From Bacteriovoracaceae bacterium (GTDB taxonomy: Bacteria; Bdellovibrionota; Bacteriovoracia; Bacteriovoracales; Bacteriovoracaceae), in assembly GCA_019752535.1 (NCBI GenBank), contig JAIEMA010000033.1:1-62997 (forward strand): a stretch of 62,997 bases of DNA, read 5' to 3'. Positions 43,732 to 51,776 of this stretch are shown here, one piece after another. The translations under genes and the position numbers were made by a program. The number at the start of each line of letters is the position of its first letter. The first letter of the stretch is position 1. The notes under the pieces were generated by a model. The model did not search any database, was not told the origin of the DNA, and was given only the letters and a program-made list of their open reading frames with translations.

Positions 43732-44198
43732 TACGCATTTGGATTGATGCCGATGCCTGTCCAAAAGTGATCAAAGAAGTGATCTTCAAAGTCTCTGATC
43801 GCTTGAAAATTCCGGTCACTCTGGTCGCGAACTCTCAGATGTTTATTCCCCCAAGTCCACGTATAAATCTTATTCAGGTTCCTAAAGGGGCCGATGTGGC
43901 CGATCAGTATATTGTGAATCACTGTGAAGCCAGTGATCTGGTTGTGACAGCGGATATTCCTTTGGCCGATTTTATTGTAAAAAAAGGCGCGACGGCGACC
44001 AATCCAAGAGGTGAGCTTTACACTGAAGAGAACATTAGTGAGCGTCTCTCAGTGAGAGATTTTATGAAAGAGCTCAGAGACAGTGGAGTGGAGACTGGGG
44101 GGCCTTCAATCTTTGGCCCCAAGGATAAAGAGAGTTTTACAAACTCTTTGAATAAAATTTTAACTAAAATGAGTAACGCTCAAGGTGCTTCAAAATAA
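43728..44198 (+). CDS. UPF0178 (YaiI/YqxD) protein
   Basis: 156 residues matching the DUF188 pattern: IWIDADACPKVIKEV, VKGADVADQYI-type segment (here PKGADVADQYIVN), VVTADIPLADFIVKKGA and NPRGELYTEENI. The conserved Asp residues suggest a PIN-like nuclease fold. Function not established. Coupled to rbgA (ATGA overlap). Confidence 0.88.
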   Translation: MIRIWIDADACPKVIKEVIFKVSDRLKIPVTLVANSQMFIPPSPRINLIQVPKGADVADQYIVNHCEASDLVVTADIPLADFIVKKGATATNPRGELYTEENISERLSVRDFMKELRDSGVETGGPSIFGPKDKESFTNSLNKILTKMSNAQGASK

Positions 44199-44871
44199 TT
44201 TTTTGAATGCCATCAGTATGCTTGAGATAAAGAATCACCACACTAGGTCCTAAAGCCGTAAACTCTTTATCATCTTTCACAACGACACTCATGGATTCAT
44301 CCACTCCCATGCCGGAGCGAGTAGGATTATTCTCAAGAACTTTTAAAAGTCTCTCTTCACGATTGCGAACAACAAAGTGCTGATCAACAATGAATCTCTT
44401 GAGAAGACCCAAGCCTTCACTGGTCTCGGAGGCATTTCCAGTCAACATCGGATTACTTTGAATGGCCGTTCCTGCGCTGGTTCCTGCAACAGGGACACCG
44501 TCTTGATAAAGTTTTTCAAGCACTGGCTTCAAATTGTTTTGAAGAATGCGGGCCATGATTTTGTTTTGATCGCCGCCAGGAAAATAGATCGCGCCGGCTT
44601 TCTTTAAAACTTTTAAATCTTTAGCCGTAAAAGTGCTCGTGCAGAGACAAACAACCTTCTTGGCCCCCAAAGCTTCAAGTTCAGCTTCAATGGCTTTATG
44701 ACTTTCCTCCGGATAGCTTGTGCCCCAGGGGATTACGACAACGGCTCCGCGCTTCGCTTCCTTAAGAAAAGCTTCGAGAGCTTCCTTAGGATGGTCCCCT
44801 CCGCCAATAAGAACAAGGGTAGAAGCAAAAAGGGGAGTGCTTAATAAAAGAAGTGCAAGAAAGCGAATCAT
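44164..44871 (-). CDS. Exported S51/cyanophycinase-like peptidase
   Basis: 235 residues with a signal peptide (cleavage after LFAS). The catalytic Ser sits in VAGTSAGTAI, the nucleophile elbow of S51 peptidases (peptidase E and cyanophycinase); GGGDHPKE and FPGGDQNKI precede it. Enzymes of this group cleave Asp-X bonds. Export is unusual for peptidase E but known for cyanophycinase. The end overlaps the convergent UPF0178 gene by 35 bases. A cytochrome c gene lies directly upstream. Confidence 0.8.
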   Translation of the reverse strand: MIRFLALLLLSTPLFASTLVLIGGGDHPKEALEAFLKEAKRGAVVVIPWGTSYPEESHKAIEAELEALGAKKVVCLCTSTFTAKDLKVLKKAGAIYFPGGDQNKIMARILQNNLKPVLEKLYQDGVPVAGTSAGTAIQSNPMLTGNASETSEGLGLLKRFIVDQHFVVRNREERLLKVLENNPTRSGMGVDESMSVVVKDDKEFTALGPSVVILYLKHTDGIQKIILKHLERYSF

Positions 44872-44879
44872 ATTAAATC

Positions 44880-45299
44880 CTAGCGGAAAGTTTTTATGTA
44901 GGCGACGAGGTCTTCTCTTTGTGATTCGTCAAAATGCTCTTTCCAGCCTGGCATTTTATTTTCCCACTGAGAGATGCTCATATAAAATTTAAAGTGCGCC
45001 ACTTGTTGGGCAAGCTTCTTGAGATCGGCCGGCTTTCTTTTTAGATCTGTCGCTTTCTCTCCATCTCCCTGACCCATACTTCCATGGCACTCGATGCAAT
45101 GAGCGACATAAAGAGCTTTTCCGCGTGCCACAGAATCCTCACGCATTTTTTCGCTGAAGTTGGCAGGTGTCGTTTTTTGTGGAGTGGGAAGAGGGATCAC
45201 ACCGTGTCTCATTTTGAGATCTTCAGTGTACTGGTCATGTTCTTGTTGGTTTATACGCGAACACGAGATAACTATAAGCATTAAAATAAGTATTTTCAT
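44880..45299 (-). CDS. Lipoprotein mono-heme cytochrome c
   Basis: 139 residues. The lipobox IVISCS places Cys13 as the lipid anchor. The heme motif is HCIECHG, and a Met ligand candidate lies in NKMPGW, typical of class I cytochromes with a single heme. Probably a periplasmic electron carrier. It shares the strand of the S51 gene, 8 bases apart, so co-transcription is likely. Confidence 0.85.
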   Translation of the reverse strand: MKILILMLIVISCSRINQQEHDQYTEDLKMRHGVIPLPTPQKTTPANFSEKMREDSVARGKALYVAHCIECHGSMGQGDGEKATDLKRKPADLKKLAQQVAHFKFYMSISQWENKMPGWKEHFDESQREDLVAYIKTFR

Positions 45300-45336
45300 G
45301 AACTGAGACTAGCGTTAAAAAGGGCGGATGAGCAAG

Positions 45337-45750
45337 TTAGTTTACCTGTTTCATGAGATCGCTCAGGGTCTTTTTGACGAGATATCCTTGAGTTGTGGTT
45401 TCAATTCCACAGACTATTTCATCGAGTACACCCTCAATACAACAACTCACAGGGCAGGCCTTTGTGACAGGCTTTTTGTGGGCCCTCACCAACGTTTTTT
45501 CATTGGTGGCCGCTAGATAAATGTCTTTCAGATTGATGGCGTACAGAGGTTTGGCGAGTTTGATTCCACCGCCTTTTCCTCGATAGCTCTTAATCAGATC
45601 AGCTTCAACCAGATTGGCCACAAGACGACGGATGAAAGTTGCGTTTGTTTTTAAAGTTTTAGCCAAAGCCTCAGAATTTAATAATTCATCTTCGTGATAA
45701 GCAAGGCTCATCATTATTTGGACCGAGACTGAGAAGCGAGTATCAACCAT
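45337..45750 (-). CDS. Rrf2-family transcriptional regulator
   Basis: 137 residues with the Rrf2 winged helix (FSVSVQIMMSLAYHEDE, LAKTLKTNATFIRRLV, YRGKGGGIKLAKP). Four Cys in KACPVSCCIEGVLDEIVCG resemble but do not match the three-Cys iron-sulfur site of IscR and NsrR; the CCI spacing suggests redox or metal sensing, as in the YwnA-type. The targets are not known; the divergent tRNA-Cys/Old Yellow Enzyme unit begins 90 bases away and is a candidate. Confidence 0.85.
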   Translation of the reverse strand: MVDTRFSVSVQIMMSLAYHEDELLNSEALAKTLKTNATFIRRLVANLVEADLIKSYRGKGGGIKLAKPLYAINLKDIYLAATNEKTLVRAHKKPVTKACPVSCCIEGVLDEIVCGIETTTQGYLVKKTLSDLMKQVN

Positions 45751-45799
45751 GTAATAAGCATAGCATAAAACTCAATAAAATCAAATGTGCTTTTTATAG

Positions 45800-45828
45800 T
45801 TGCAATATTGATTAAATGTATCTATACT
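45800..45828 (+). promoter_or_regulatory. Promoter of tRNA-Cys and Old Yellow Enzyme gene
   Basis: TTGCAA (4/6 to the -35 consensus) at 45800-45805 is followed after 17 bases by TATACT at 45823-45828. The mature tRNA starts 14 bases later. This is the only visible promoter before the Old Yellow Enzyme gene. Confidence 0.65.
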
Positions 45829-45841
45829 AGTCTCATTATAG

Positions 45842-45917
45842 GGAGATGTGCCCGAGCGCTTAAGGGAACAGCTTGCAAAACTGTTATTCGGTGGTTCAAA
45901 TCCATCCATCTCCTCCA
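45842..45917 (+). tRNA. tRNA-Cys (GCA)
   Basis: A 76-nt cloverleaf: acceptor GGAGATG pairs perfectly with CATCTCC, discriminator T, CCA encoded. Anticodon loop TTGCAAA gives GCA. The anticodon stem ACAGC/ACTGT closes with only four good pairs, and the T arm GGTGG/CCATC has one G-T pair. U73 is an identity element of tRNA-Cys. An enzyme gene follows only 19 bases after CCA. Confidence 0.95.
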
Positions 45918-45936
45918 ACTTTTTTATGAGATTATT

Positions 45937-46986
45937 ATGTCAAAATTATTAGAGCCCCTAAAACTTGGAAACTTAACTTTAAAAAATCGTATTATCATGG
46001 CGCCGTTAACTCGCTCACGTGCGACTGAAACACGAATTCCGAATGATCTGATGGCCCACTATTATGAACAACGTGCGACGGCCGGTTTGATTCTTACCGA
46101 AGCCACAAGTGTCGATCCAATGGGTGTGGGCTATGCCGATACTCTAGGTATTTGGTCTGAGGCGCAAGTGGAAGGCTGGAAGAAAATCACCAAAGCTGTC
46201 CATGCAAAAGACGGAAAAATCTTTATGCAACTATGGCACGTCGGAAGAATTTCTGATCCTATGTTTTTAAATGGTGAAACTCCTGTGGCGCCGTCTGCCA
46301 TTCGTCCTAAAGGGCATGTCAGTCTTGTGCGTCCAGAGAAGCCTTATGTCACACCAAGGGCCCTTGAGACGAGTGAGATCGCTGGAATCGTGAAGGCTTA
46401 TAAGACTGGAGCTCAAAATGCCAAACTTGCAGGTTTTGACGGAGTCGAGATTCATGCGGCCAATGGTTATTTGATTGATCAATTCCTTCAGGACGGCACA
46501 AATAAGCGTGATGACCAATATGGCGGCTCGATTGAAAATCGCTCTCGCCTTCTTTTAGAGATCACCGATGCAGCGATCGCTGTTTGGGGAGCAGATAGAG
46601 TGGGCGTCCATTTAGCGCCAAGAGGCGACTCACACGATATCAGTGATTCAAACCCACTTAAACTTTTCACTTATGTGGCCAGTGAGCTTGGGAAGAGAAA
46701 AATCGCTTTTATTTTCACTCGTGAACATGAATCAGCGACAAGTATTTCTAAAGAGATCAAAAAAGCATTTGGAGGAATTCTGATTGCTAATGAAAAATTC
46801 AATAAAGAGAGCGCAGAAAAAATTCTCGAGCGTGGTGAGGCGGATGCTGTCTCTTTTGGGGTCCCTTACATCTCAAATCCTGATCTCGTGAAGCGTTTTG
46901 AAACAAATGCTCCCTTAAATGAAACCAATTTCAACACCTTGTATTCGAAAGGGGCCGAGGGGTATACGGATTACCCGAGCCTTTGA
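45937..46986 (+). CDS. Old Yellow Enzyme-family flavin oxidoreductase
   Basis: 349 residues from the ATG at 45937; the same frame is open further upstream but runs through the tRNA. Family marks are LKLGNLTLKNRIIMAPLTRSRA, the substrate pair in VEIHAANGYLIDQFLQDGTNKR and QYGGSIENRSR, and the phosphate loop at ILIANEKF. It resembles NemA/alkene reductases, which reduce activated double bonds and nitro esters with NADPH. Only a weak GAG precedes the start. It is read from the tRNA-Cys promoter, so tRNA processing would leave a 19-base leader. Confidence 0.92.
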   Translation: MSKLLEPLKLGNLTLKNRIIMAPLTRSRATETRIPNDLMAHYYEQRATAGLILTEATSVDPMGVGYADTLGIWSEAQVEGWKKITKAVHAKDGKIFMQLWHVGRISDPMFLNGETPVAPSAIRPKGHVSLVRPEKPYVTPRALETSEIAGIVKAYKTGAQNAKLAGFDGVEIHAANGYLIDQFLQDGTNKRDDQYGGSIENRSRLLLEITDAAIAVWGADRVGVHLAPRGDSHDISDSNPLKLFTYVASELGKRKIAFIFTREHESATSISKEIKKAFGGILIANEKFNKESAEKILERGEADAVSFGVPYISNPDLVKRFETNAPLNETNFNTLYSKGAEGYTDYPSL

Positions 46987-47006
46987 GTTTAATCTTGAAA
47001 TAGCCG

Positions 47007-47044
47007 AAAAGAGAGGATGATTATTTTCATCCTCTCTTTTTTTT
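47007..47044 (+). terminator. Rho-independent terminator after the Old Yellow Enzyme gene
   Basis: GAGAGGATGA / TCATCCTCTC pair perfectly over a 6-base loop, flanked by AAAA and a run of eight T. An ATG within the left arm (47017) would open a signal peptide if the T run had nine T; see the next gene. Confidence 0.9.
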
Positions 47045-47924
47045 GGCCCACGCTCAAACCACTCATCCTGTTAAAGATTTAACTCTTTGCAATCAAATCG
47101 ATATTGAAGGCGATTGGATGAGCATAGGATTTGATTCTGTCTGGGAGATGTCTGATGGTGTACTTAACCGTCTTGCGGCCGATACGAATAAAATCATCGC
47201 GAAAATTCCCATCAGCTATGGGCCGTTTCGAGGGCTTGTGACTGGTGAAGGCTATATCTGGGTCCCAGATGTAGGTAAAGATCAGCTTCATCAAGTGGAT
47301 CCAAAGACCAATAAAATTATTAGAACAATTGATCTTAAACTCTCAGACAGTGAAGGCAGCATTACTGTGGGAGATGGCAGTGTGTGGATCGCGACGGATA
47401 ACGAAAATGGAAAATCAAAATCATTGAAACGCATTGATGTGAAAACGGGAAAAATTGTGGCCGATATTGCGATGCCCTCGACTGTGAGTGGAGCGACATT
47501 TGAGAATGGAAAAGTCTGGCTAACAAGTCCTGGAGATGGAAAAGTGATTGTGGTTGATCCCAAAACCAACCAAATTAAAAAATCACTTAATGTGGGAGCA
47601 GGGCCAAGATTTATCTCCTCTGGTGCCGGATCAGTTTGGGTCTTGAATCAATATGATGGCAATATCGTCCGTGTGAATCCTGAAACGATGGAGGTCTCAG
47701 CGACGATAAAAGCAAATCTTCCCGGTGGTGGGGGGGATATCACTTACGGTGAAGGCTTTATTTGGGCCACGATGCCCGGAGTGCCTGTGGTAAAAATTGA
47801 TCCCAACACCAATCAAGTCGTCGATCGCTTTGAAGGTTATGGAATGGGTGATGCGATTAGAGTGGGTTTAGGATCCGTCTGGGTTTCAGGTGGCAAGCTT
47901 CATCGAATTGTGCTTCCCAAATAA
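47043..47924 (+). CDS. YncE/Vgb-like beta-propeller protein, apparent frame break at signal peptide
   Basis: 293 residues of seven-bladed propeller-type repeats, each with a VWV/VWIA-like strand, a DPKTNK or DVKTGK loop and an I-rich strand (for example YIWVPDVGKDQLHQVDPKTNK). Relatives are YncE and virginiamycin B lyase. In this frame the only possible start is the TTG at 47043, giving LAHAQTTHP with no leader. One base off, the ATG at 47017 codes for MIIFILSFF, which would join LAHAQ to form a signal peptide if the run of eight T had nine. Sequence error, a slippery or phase-variable tract, or true loss of export are all possible. Confidence 0.7.
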   Translation: MAHAQTTHPVKDLTLCNQIDIEGDWMSIGFDSVWEMSDGVLNRLAADTNKIIAKIPISYGPFRGLVTGEGYIWVPDVGKDQLHQVDPKTNKIIRTIDLKLSDSEGSITVGDGSVWIATDNENGKSKSLKRIDVKTGKIVADIAMPSTVSGATFENGKVWLTSPGDGKVIVVDPKTNQIKKSLNVGAGPRFISSGAGSVWVLNQYDGNIVRVNPETMEVSATIKANLPGGGGDITYGEGFIWATMPGVPVVKIDPNTNQVVDRFEGYGMGDAIRVGLGSVWVSGGKLHRIVLPK

Positions 47925-47945
47925 AAAGGGGGCCAGAAGGCCCCC
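47923..47945 (-). terminator. Terminator of the C25 protease gene
   Basis: On the minus strand GGGGGCC / GGCCCCC with a TTCT loop is followed by TTTTT. It lies just beyond the protease stop codon and just after the convergent propeller stop. Confidence 0.85.
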
Positions 47946-47952
47946 AAAACAA

Positions 47953-49545
47953 TTAAAGCATTCTGACGTTTAAGCTTGGATCACCAAACATGTGGTAAGT
48001 TTCCCAGTAATAAACAGAGCGGCCTTGACCGCCGTAGAATTTTGAAACTTCGTTAAGAGCGTTGTGAGTGACTGGGCCAAAAGCCTTAAGACCATTCACG
48101 AAAATTCCATCATACATACGACGCTCGAGGATATCATCCTCATCCCAGTAAGTAGAATCCATCGAACCCCAGAACATAACTGCTCCCCACTCGTGGCGCT
48201 GCCAAGTTTCGGCAAAAGACTCATCCACGCGGAAGTCACCTGTGATACAGGCATTTGAGATGACAAACGGAAGTGCAGAAGTTTGAAGAGAGCGAACATG
48301 GGATTGATCAACTTCTGGGCCGGCCCAATAAGTATTCGCGCCATGACCAGAGTAGTTCACGATACTGCGACCTTGAGAGATGGCCTTCATGACATCATTT
48401 GTGCCAGCACGATTTGTGATCGCGTAAAGCTTATCGCCCCCATTTTGGCGTGCGGCCGGGAAGACACCTGAGTAGCCTTTCTTACTTGTATACGTGTCGA
48501 TCACGTAGTTGTGAGTGCCTTCAGCGACTTCATAACGGTCATCAGTGGCCAAAAATGAAACGTGAGACAACCAATCCATGCGCGAGAAATCACCCTTGAT
48601 GTAGCGAGTGTATTTCTTAAGAATCATATTCAATTCTGCATCGTTACTGGCAGAGAATCTTCCGACATAAAGATCTGGAGTCAAAATATCTGAAGCGTAG
48701 TCATTTGTGTCGATGGCTGCATAATAATGATCAGTGATTCCAGAGATATTATCGGACTCTTTAGCCGTGACATCCTCTGAATCTCCAATAATCACAACAT
48801 ACTTGAGGGCCGGATCTTTTTTGTAAGCGGCTTTGATCTGTGAGCGAATATCATCAGCAGACATATGTGTTGTGACGTCAAGGCGAGAGGGATTGAATCC
48901 TGAAGTGCGCTTGAGTTCAATGTACTTCACGAGTTCAGCAGAATTTTTAAACTTTTCACCGACAACAAACAAAATGCCATCAGTGGCATTGTTCTTAGAA
49001 ACTTGAAGATTGGGGACTTCAACACTAAATGAGCGAGTGATCATCGCTTCAAATCCGTGCATCTCTACGGGATAGAGAGTCACTAGGAATTGTTTCTGAC
49101 CTCTTACTGATCCCATATATTCAATTGTATAGGGGGCATTCGATTTAAATGTCTTATTCAGAGGGACAATGTTTGTACGTGCGCCTGCAATCTTAGCCGC
49201 AGATTCAAAGATCGGCTTCATTTGAGCGACATCTACGACTTCAAGTGATTTGAGCTGGCGAGTCGTGACCGTAATGTCTTGAGCAGATGAGGCTGCCACT
49301 TGGAGACGTAGAACGGGAAGCTCAGGAGCACCTACTTCAAAATTCACACCAGCAAGCGTTGAAACACCCTCTGCGCGAACAGTATCAAAAGAGACACCTT
49401 CAACTTGAGTTTGCCCAACAATCAATTGATCAACAGAGAGATCAAAAACAATCTTGTCATTGAAAGACTGTTTATAAACGGCCGCAGTCGCAGAAAAACT
49501 CACGAAAGCAAGGCAGAGAAGGAGAGAGACGATCCGTGTCCACAT
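47953..49545 (-). CDS. Exported gingipain-like cysteine protease (C25)
   Basis: 530 residues with a signal peptide (cleavage after ATAA, about residue 22). Residues about 25-185 match the gingipain propeptide-like region; the catalytic part begins near LFVVGEKF. The catalytic dyad is His401 (NYSGHGANTYW) and Cys433 (VISNACITGDF). The end, YHMFGDPSLNVRML, is typical of C25 catalytic domains. There is no C-terminal sorting domain, so it is probably released or periplasmic. AGGAG lies 5 bases before the ATG. A strong digestive enzyme for a predator. Confidence 0.92.
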   Translation of the reverse strand: MWTRIVSLLLCLAFVSFSATAAVYKQSFNDKIVFDLSVDQLIVGQTQVEGVSFDTVRAEGVSTLAGVNFEVGAPELPVLRLQVAASSAQDITVTTRQLKSLEVVDVAQMKPIFESAAKIAGARTNIVPLNKTFKSNAPYTIEYMGSVRGQKQFLVTLYPVEMHGFEAMITRSFSVEVPNLQVSKNNATDGILFVVGEKFKNSAELVKYIELKRTSGFNPSRLDVTTHMSADDIRSQIKAAYKKDPALKYVVIIGDSEDVTAKESDNISGITDHYYAAIDTNDYASDILTPDLYVGRFSASNDAELNMILKKYTRYIKGDFSRMDWLSHVSFLATDDRYEVAEGTHNYVIDTYTSKKGYSGVFPAARQNGGDKLYAITNRAGTNDVMKAISQGRSIVNYSGHGANTYWAGPEVDQSHVRSLQTSALPFVISNACITGDFRVDESFAETWQRHEWGAVMFWGSMDSTYWDEDDILERRMYDGIFVNGLKAFGPVTHNALNEVSKFYGGQGRSVYYWETYHMFGDPSLNVRML

Positions 49546-49668
49546 AAAGGCTCCTAGTGGTTAATAACTAATGGTGTAAAAACGATAGAATGAATTTTTC
49601 GCTTTGAAAGCCGAAGTCGCATTGAAGTAAGAAACTGTTTGGAAAAGTGTGAAGACTGTTAAAGAGTT

Positions 49669-51030
49669 TTAATTTCTGCCGAAAATTTGAAACTTTTCAG
49701 TAAAACCTGCCAATTCATGGGCTCCCACATCTTCTAATGATGAGCGCAATTCTTCCGGGAGCATCAAATAAGCACTTTTATCGAGAACCATTCTGCGTTT
49801 CACGGCCTTAGTGAGCGATTCTAGGCGGGCCGAACGATTGACCGTTGCCCCTATGATCGTGTATTGCCAACGCTCCTCGCCACCAATGTTTCCTAAAATG
49901 ACCTCACCACGAGTAATTCCAACGCCAATTTGGATCTCTGGAAGCTGAGCTGCGGTGAGTTTTTTATTAATACTCGGGATTTCGTTCATTAATTCCAGAG
50001 AAGCATTATAAGCTGAAGTGACTTCATCGCCCTCTTTAGGATCCACGTAGGCCAAGATGCCATCACCGATAAATTTATCAACGACGATTGAGTGTTTAAT
50101 AAATATCTTTAAGACTTCTTCAAAATAGATATTTAAAAATCTGACCAGTTCAGCTGAAGAGAGATTTTGAGAGGTCGCAGTGAATCCACGAAGATCAATC
50201 ATTAAAACCGTGAGCGTGAGTGTCTGCCCTGAGAAATCTAATGTTCCGTCTTTCACTTTTTCGGCCACATCTCTTGAAACGAATCGAGTCATGCCGCTAA
50301 GGAGTCGAGAGCGCTCTTGAAGGGCAACGGCGGTTTCAGAAGTCAGCACAGAGAGAGAACCCCATACTCCTCCAATAGAGATTGGAGAAATTTCACTGTA
50401 GGCTCCACTTTTAAGCTTCTCTAATTGAAGGGCAAGCTTCTGAGCACGCTCATTTTCAGTAGAGTAATGAATGGCAAATGTGAGTAGCATCCATACAGTT
50501 GACGCTAAAAGTGTAAAAAAACTCTGTTCCGAATCATGAGACGTCATAGTCAGAAGATAGTGAACATTAAAAATTGTAATCACTAAGATCGGAATCAGTC
50601 CCGCCGCTACAGTTCTTCTCCAGCCCCTTCGAAAAAGAGGATTTAATTCAGATTGAAAGTTCCATCTCACAAGATAGATTTCAAAAACTGCAATCATGAC
50701 AGAAAGCAGTAGTACGATCTCAACAAGGCGAGACCCCATAAGAAGTTCTTCAAGACCTAAAAATAGTCCTGTGAAAACCATGGCGGCTATTGACGAGAGC
50801 ATATAGAGGGAAAAGAGAATGAGAGGAGATTTTTTTTTGGCGACCCAATTTAGAATTAAATTAAATCCAAGAGTGAGACCAATAATCATCATGAGATAGT
50901 GGCAGCCGGCCCAAAATCCCTTCGTGATTAAAACTGGGCAAACTTGAAGCCCATAAGCACTCATGAGGGGGATGGCCCCCAGGTGAATGAGAAGATAGAG
51001 AGCAAGGGAGATGAGGACTTTCTTGTTCAT
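49669..51030 (-). CDS. Membrane-bound class III adenylate/guanylate cyclase
   Basis: 453 residues: six or seven membrane segments in the first 210 residues, then a cyclase catalytic domain. Metal Asp residues are in LMIDLRGFTA and DKFIGDGILAYVD, the Lys before the latter is the purine-contact type of adenylate cyclases, and the transition-state Asn and Arg lie in GATVNRSARLE. It makes cAMP (probably). It is the last gene of a tight row with the PlsC, decarboxylase, OlsB and CDO genes (ATGA overlap with plsC). The second messenger may sense membrane lipid state, but that is inference. Confidence 0.88.
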   Translation of the reverse strand: MNKKVLISLALYLLIHLGAIPLMSAYGLQVCPVLITKGFWAGCHYLMMIIGLTLGFNLILNWVAKKKSPLILFSLYMLSSIAAMVFTGLFLGLEELLMGSRLVEIVLLLSVMIAVFEIYLVRWNFQSELNPLFRRGWRRTVAAGLIPILVITIFNVHYLLTMTSHDSEQSFFTLLASTVWMLLTFAIHYSTENERAQKLALQLEKLKSGAYSEISPISIGGVWGSLSVLTSETAVALQERSRLLSGMTRFVSRDVAEKVKDGTLDFSGQTLTLTVLMIDLRGFTATSQNLSSAELVRFLNIYFEEVLKIFIKHSIVVDKFIGDGILAYVDPKEGDEVTSAYNASLELMNEIPSINKKLTAAQLPEIQIGVGITRGEVILGNIGGEERWQYTIIGATVNRSARLESLTKAVKRRMVLDKSAYLMLPEELRSSLEDVGAHELAGFTEKFQIFGRN

Positions 51031-51776
51031 GCGTATGATTCAAGAATATTCGAATGCGCAATTTTTGCAAGGATACTTCGCTCTTGATTAGGTTCTATTG
51101 CACCTAGAGCAGTGATATGAGCTTTGACCTCTTTTAAAAGGCATAGTCGGTAGAGATGATCTGCAAAAGTCATATCCCCATACCAGTAAACGCTATCCTG
51201 ATCGCGAGGGTCAATTAAGTATTTAAGAGTCAGAGGCTGGATGGGTATCTGTGAATCAATCGCCACTTGAAAGAGAGTCGATTTAAAAGGGAGAACTGTT
51301 TCTCCATTTGAGCTGGTCCCTTCTGGAAATAAGATAACATTGAATCCCGATTTTAGTGTCTGCTGCATCGAGAGCATTTCATTTTTTAAAACCTCAGGAA
51401 TACGCTTAGATTTTCTGCGTTCTACAAAAAAACAAGAAGCCAGTTGAGTGATTTGGCCTAAAAGAAAAGTCTCTTTAATTTCTACAGAGGTAATAAAACG
51501 TCCAGGTACATAGGCAAAAATCAAGAGTACATCAACATAGGATAGGTGGTTACAGACCACCATCTTGCCATGGATTTCAGGTAGGGGGGCCGTGAGCTGT
51601 ATATTTAAAATTTTAAGTACAAGCTTCGCGGCGAGCTGAGTGTTTTGAATAATAAGAGTATTTCTTTTCTTCTCACTCAAAATTAAAAATAAAACAGAGT
51701 GCAACAAAAGGTAGAGGAGGATTGTTGTAAAGACGGCCGTGAATCGAGTGATCGCTCTTAAGTGACTTAGCATCAT
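51027..51776 (-). CDS. PlsC-family acyltransferase, possibly OlsA-like
   Basis: 249 residues with one or two membrane segments at the N-terminus. The acyltransferase motifs are NHLSYVD (His77 and Asp82) and FPEGTSS. Such enzymes esterify lyso-phosphatidate or, as OlsA-type, the hydroxyl of a lyso-aminolipid. The row around it (OlsB-like N-acyltransferase, decarboxylase) favours the OlsA role. It overlaps both neighbours by 4 bases. Confidence 0.85.
   Translation of the reverse strand: MMLSHLRAITRFTAVFTTILLYLLLHSVLFLILSEKKRNTLIIQNTQLAAKLVLKILNIQLTAPLPEIHGKMVVCNHLSYVDVLLIFAYVPGRFITSVEIKETFLLGQITQLASCFFVERRKSKRIPEVLKNEMLSMQQTLKSGFNVILFPEGTSSNGETVLPFKSTLFQVAIDSQIPIQPLTLKYLIDPRDQDSVYWYGDMTFADHLYRLCLLKEVKAHITALGAIEPNQERSILAKIAHSNILESYA

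Noticed and set aside
45337-45516. Open frames on the plus strand inside the Rrf2 gene
   Set aside because: They are reverse-strand readings of a real gene and carry no signal or domain.
45787-45936. Upstream extension of the Old Yellow Enzyme frame through the tRNA
   Set aside because: The tRNA occupies that stretch; the family begins at SKLLEPLKLGN and the ATG at 45937 matches.
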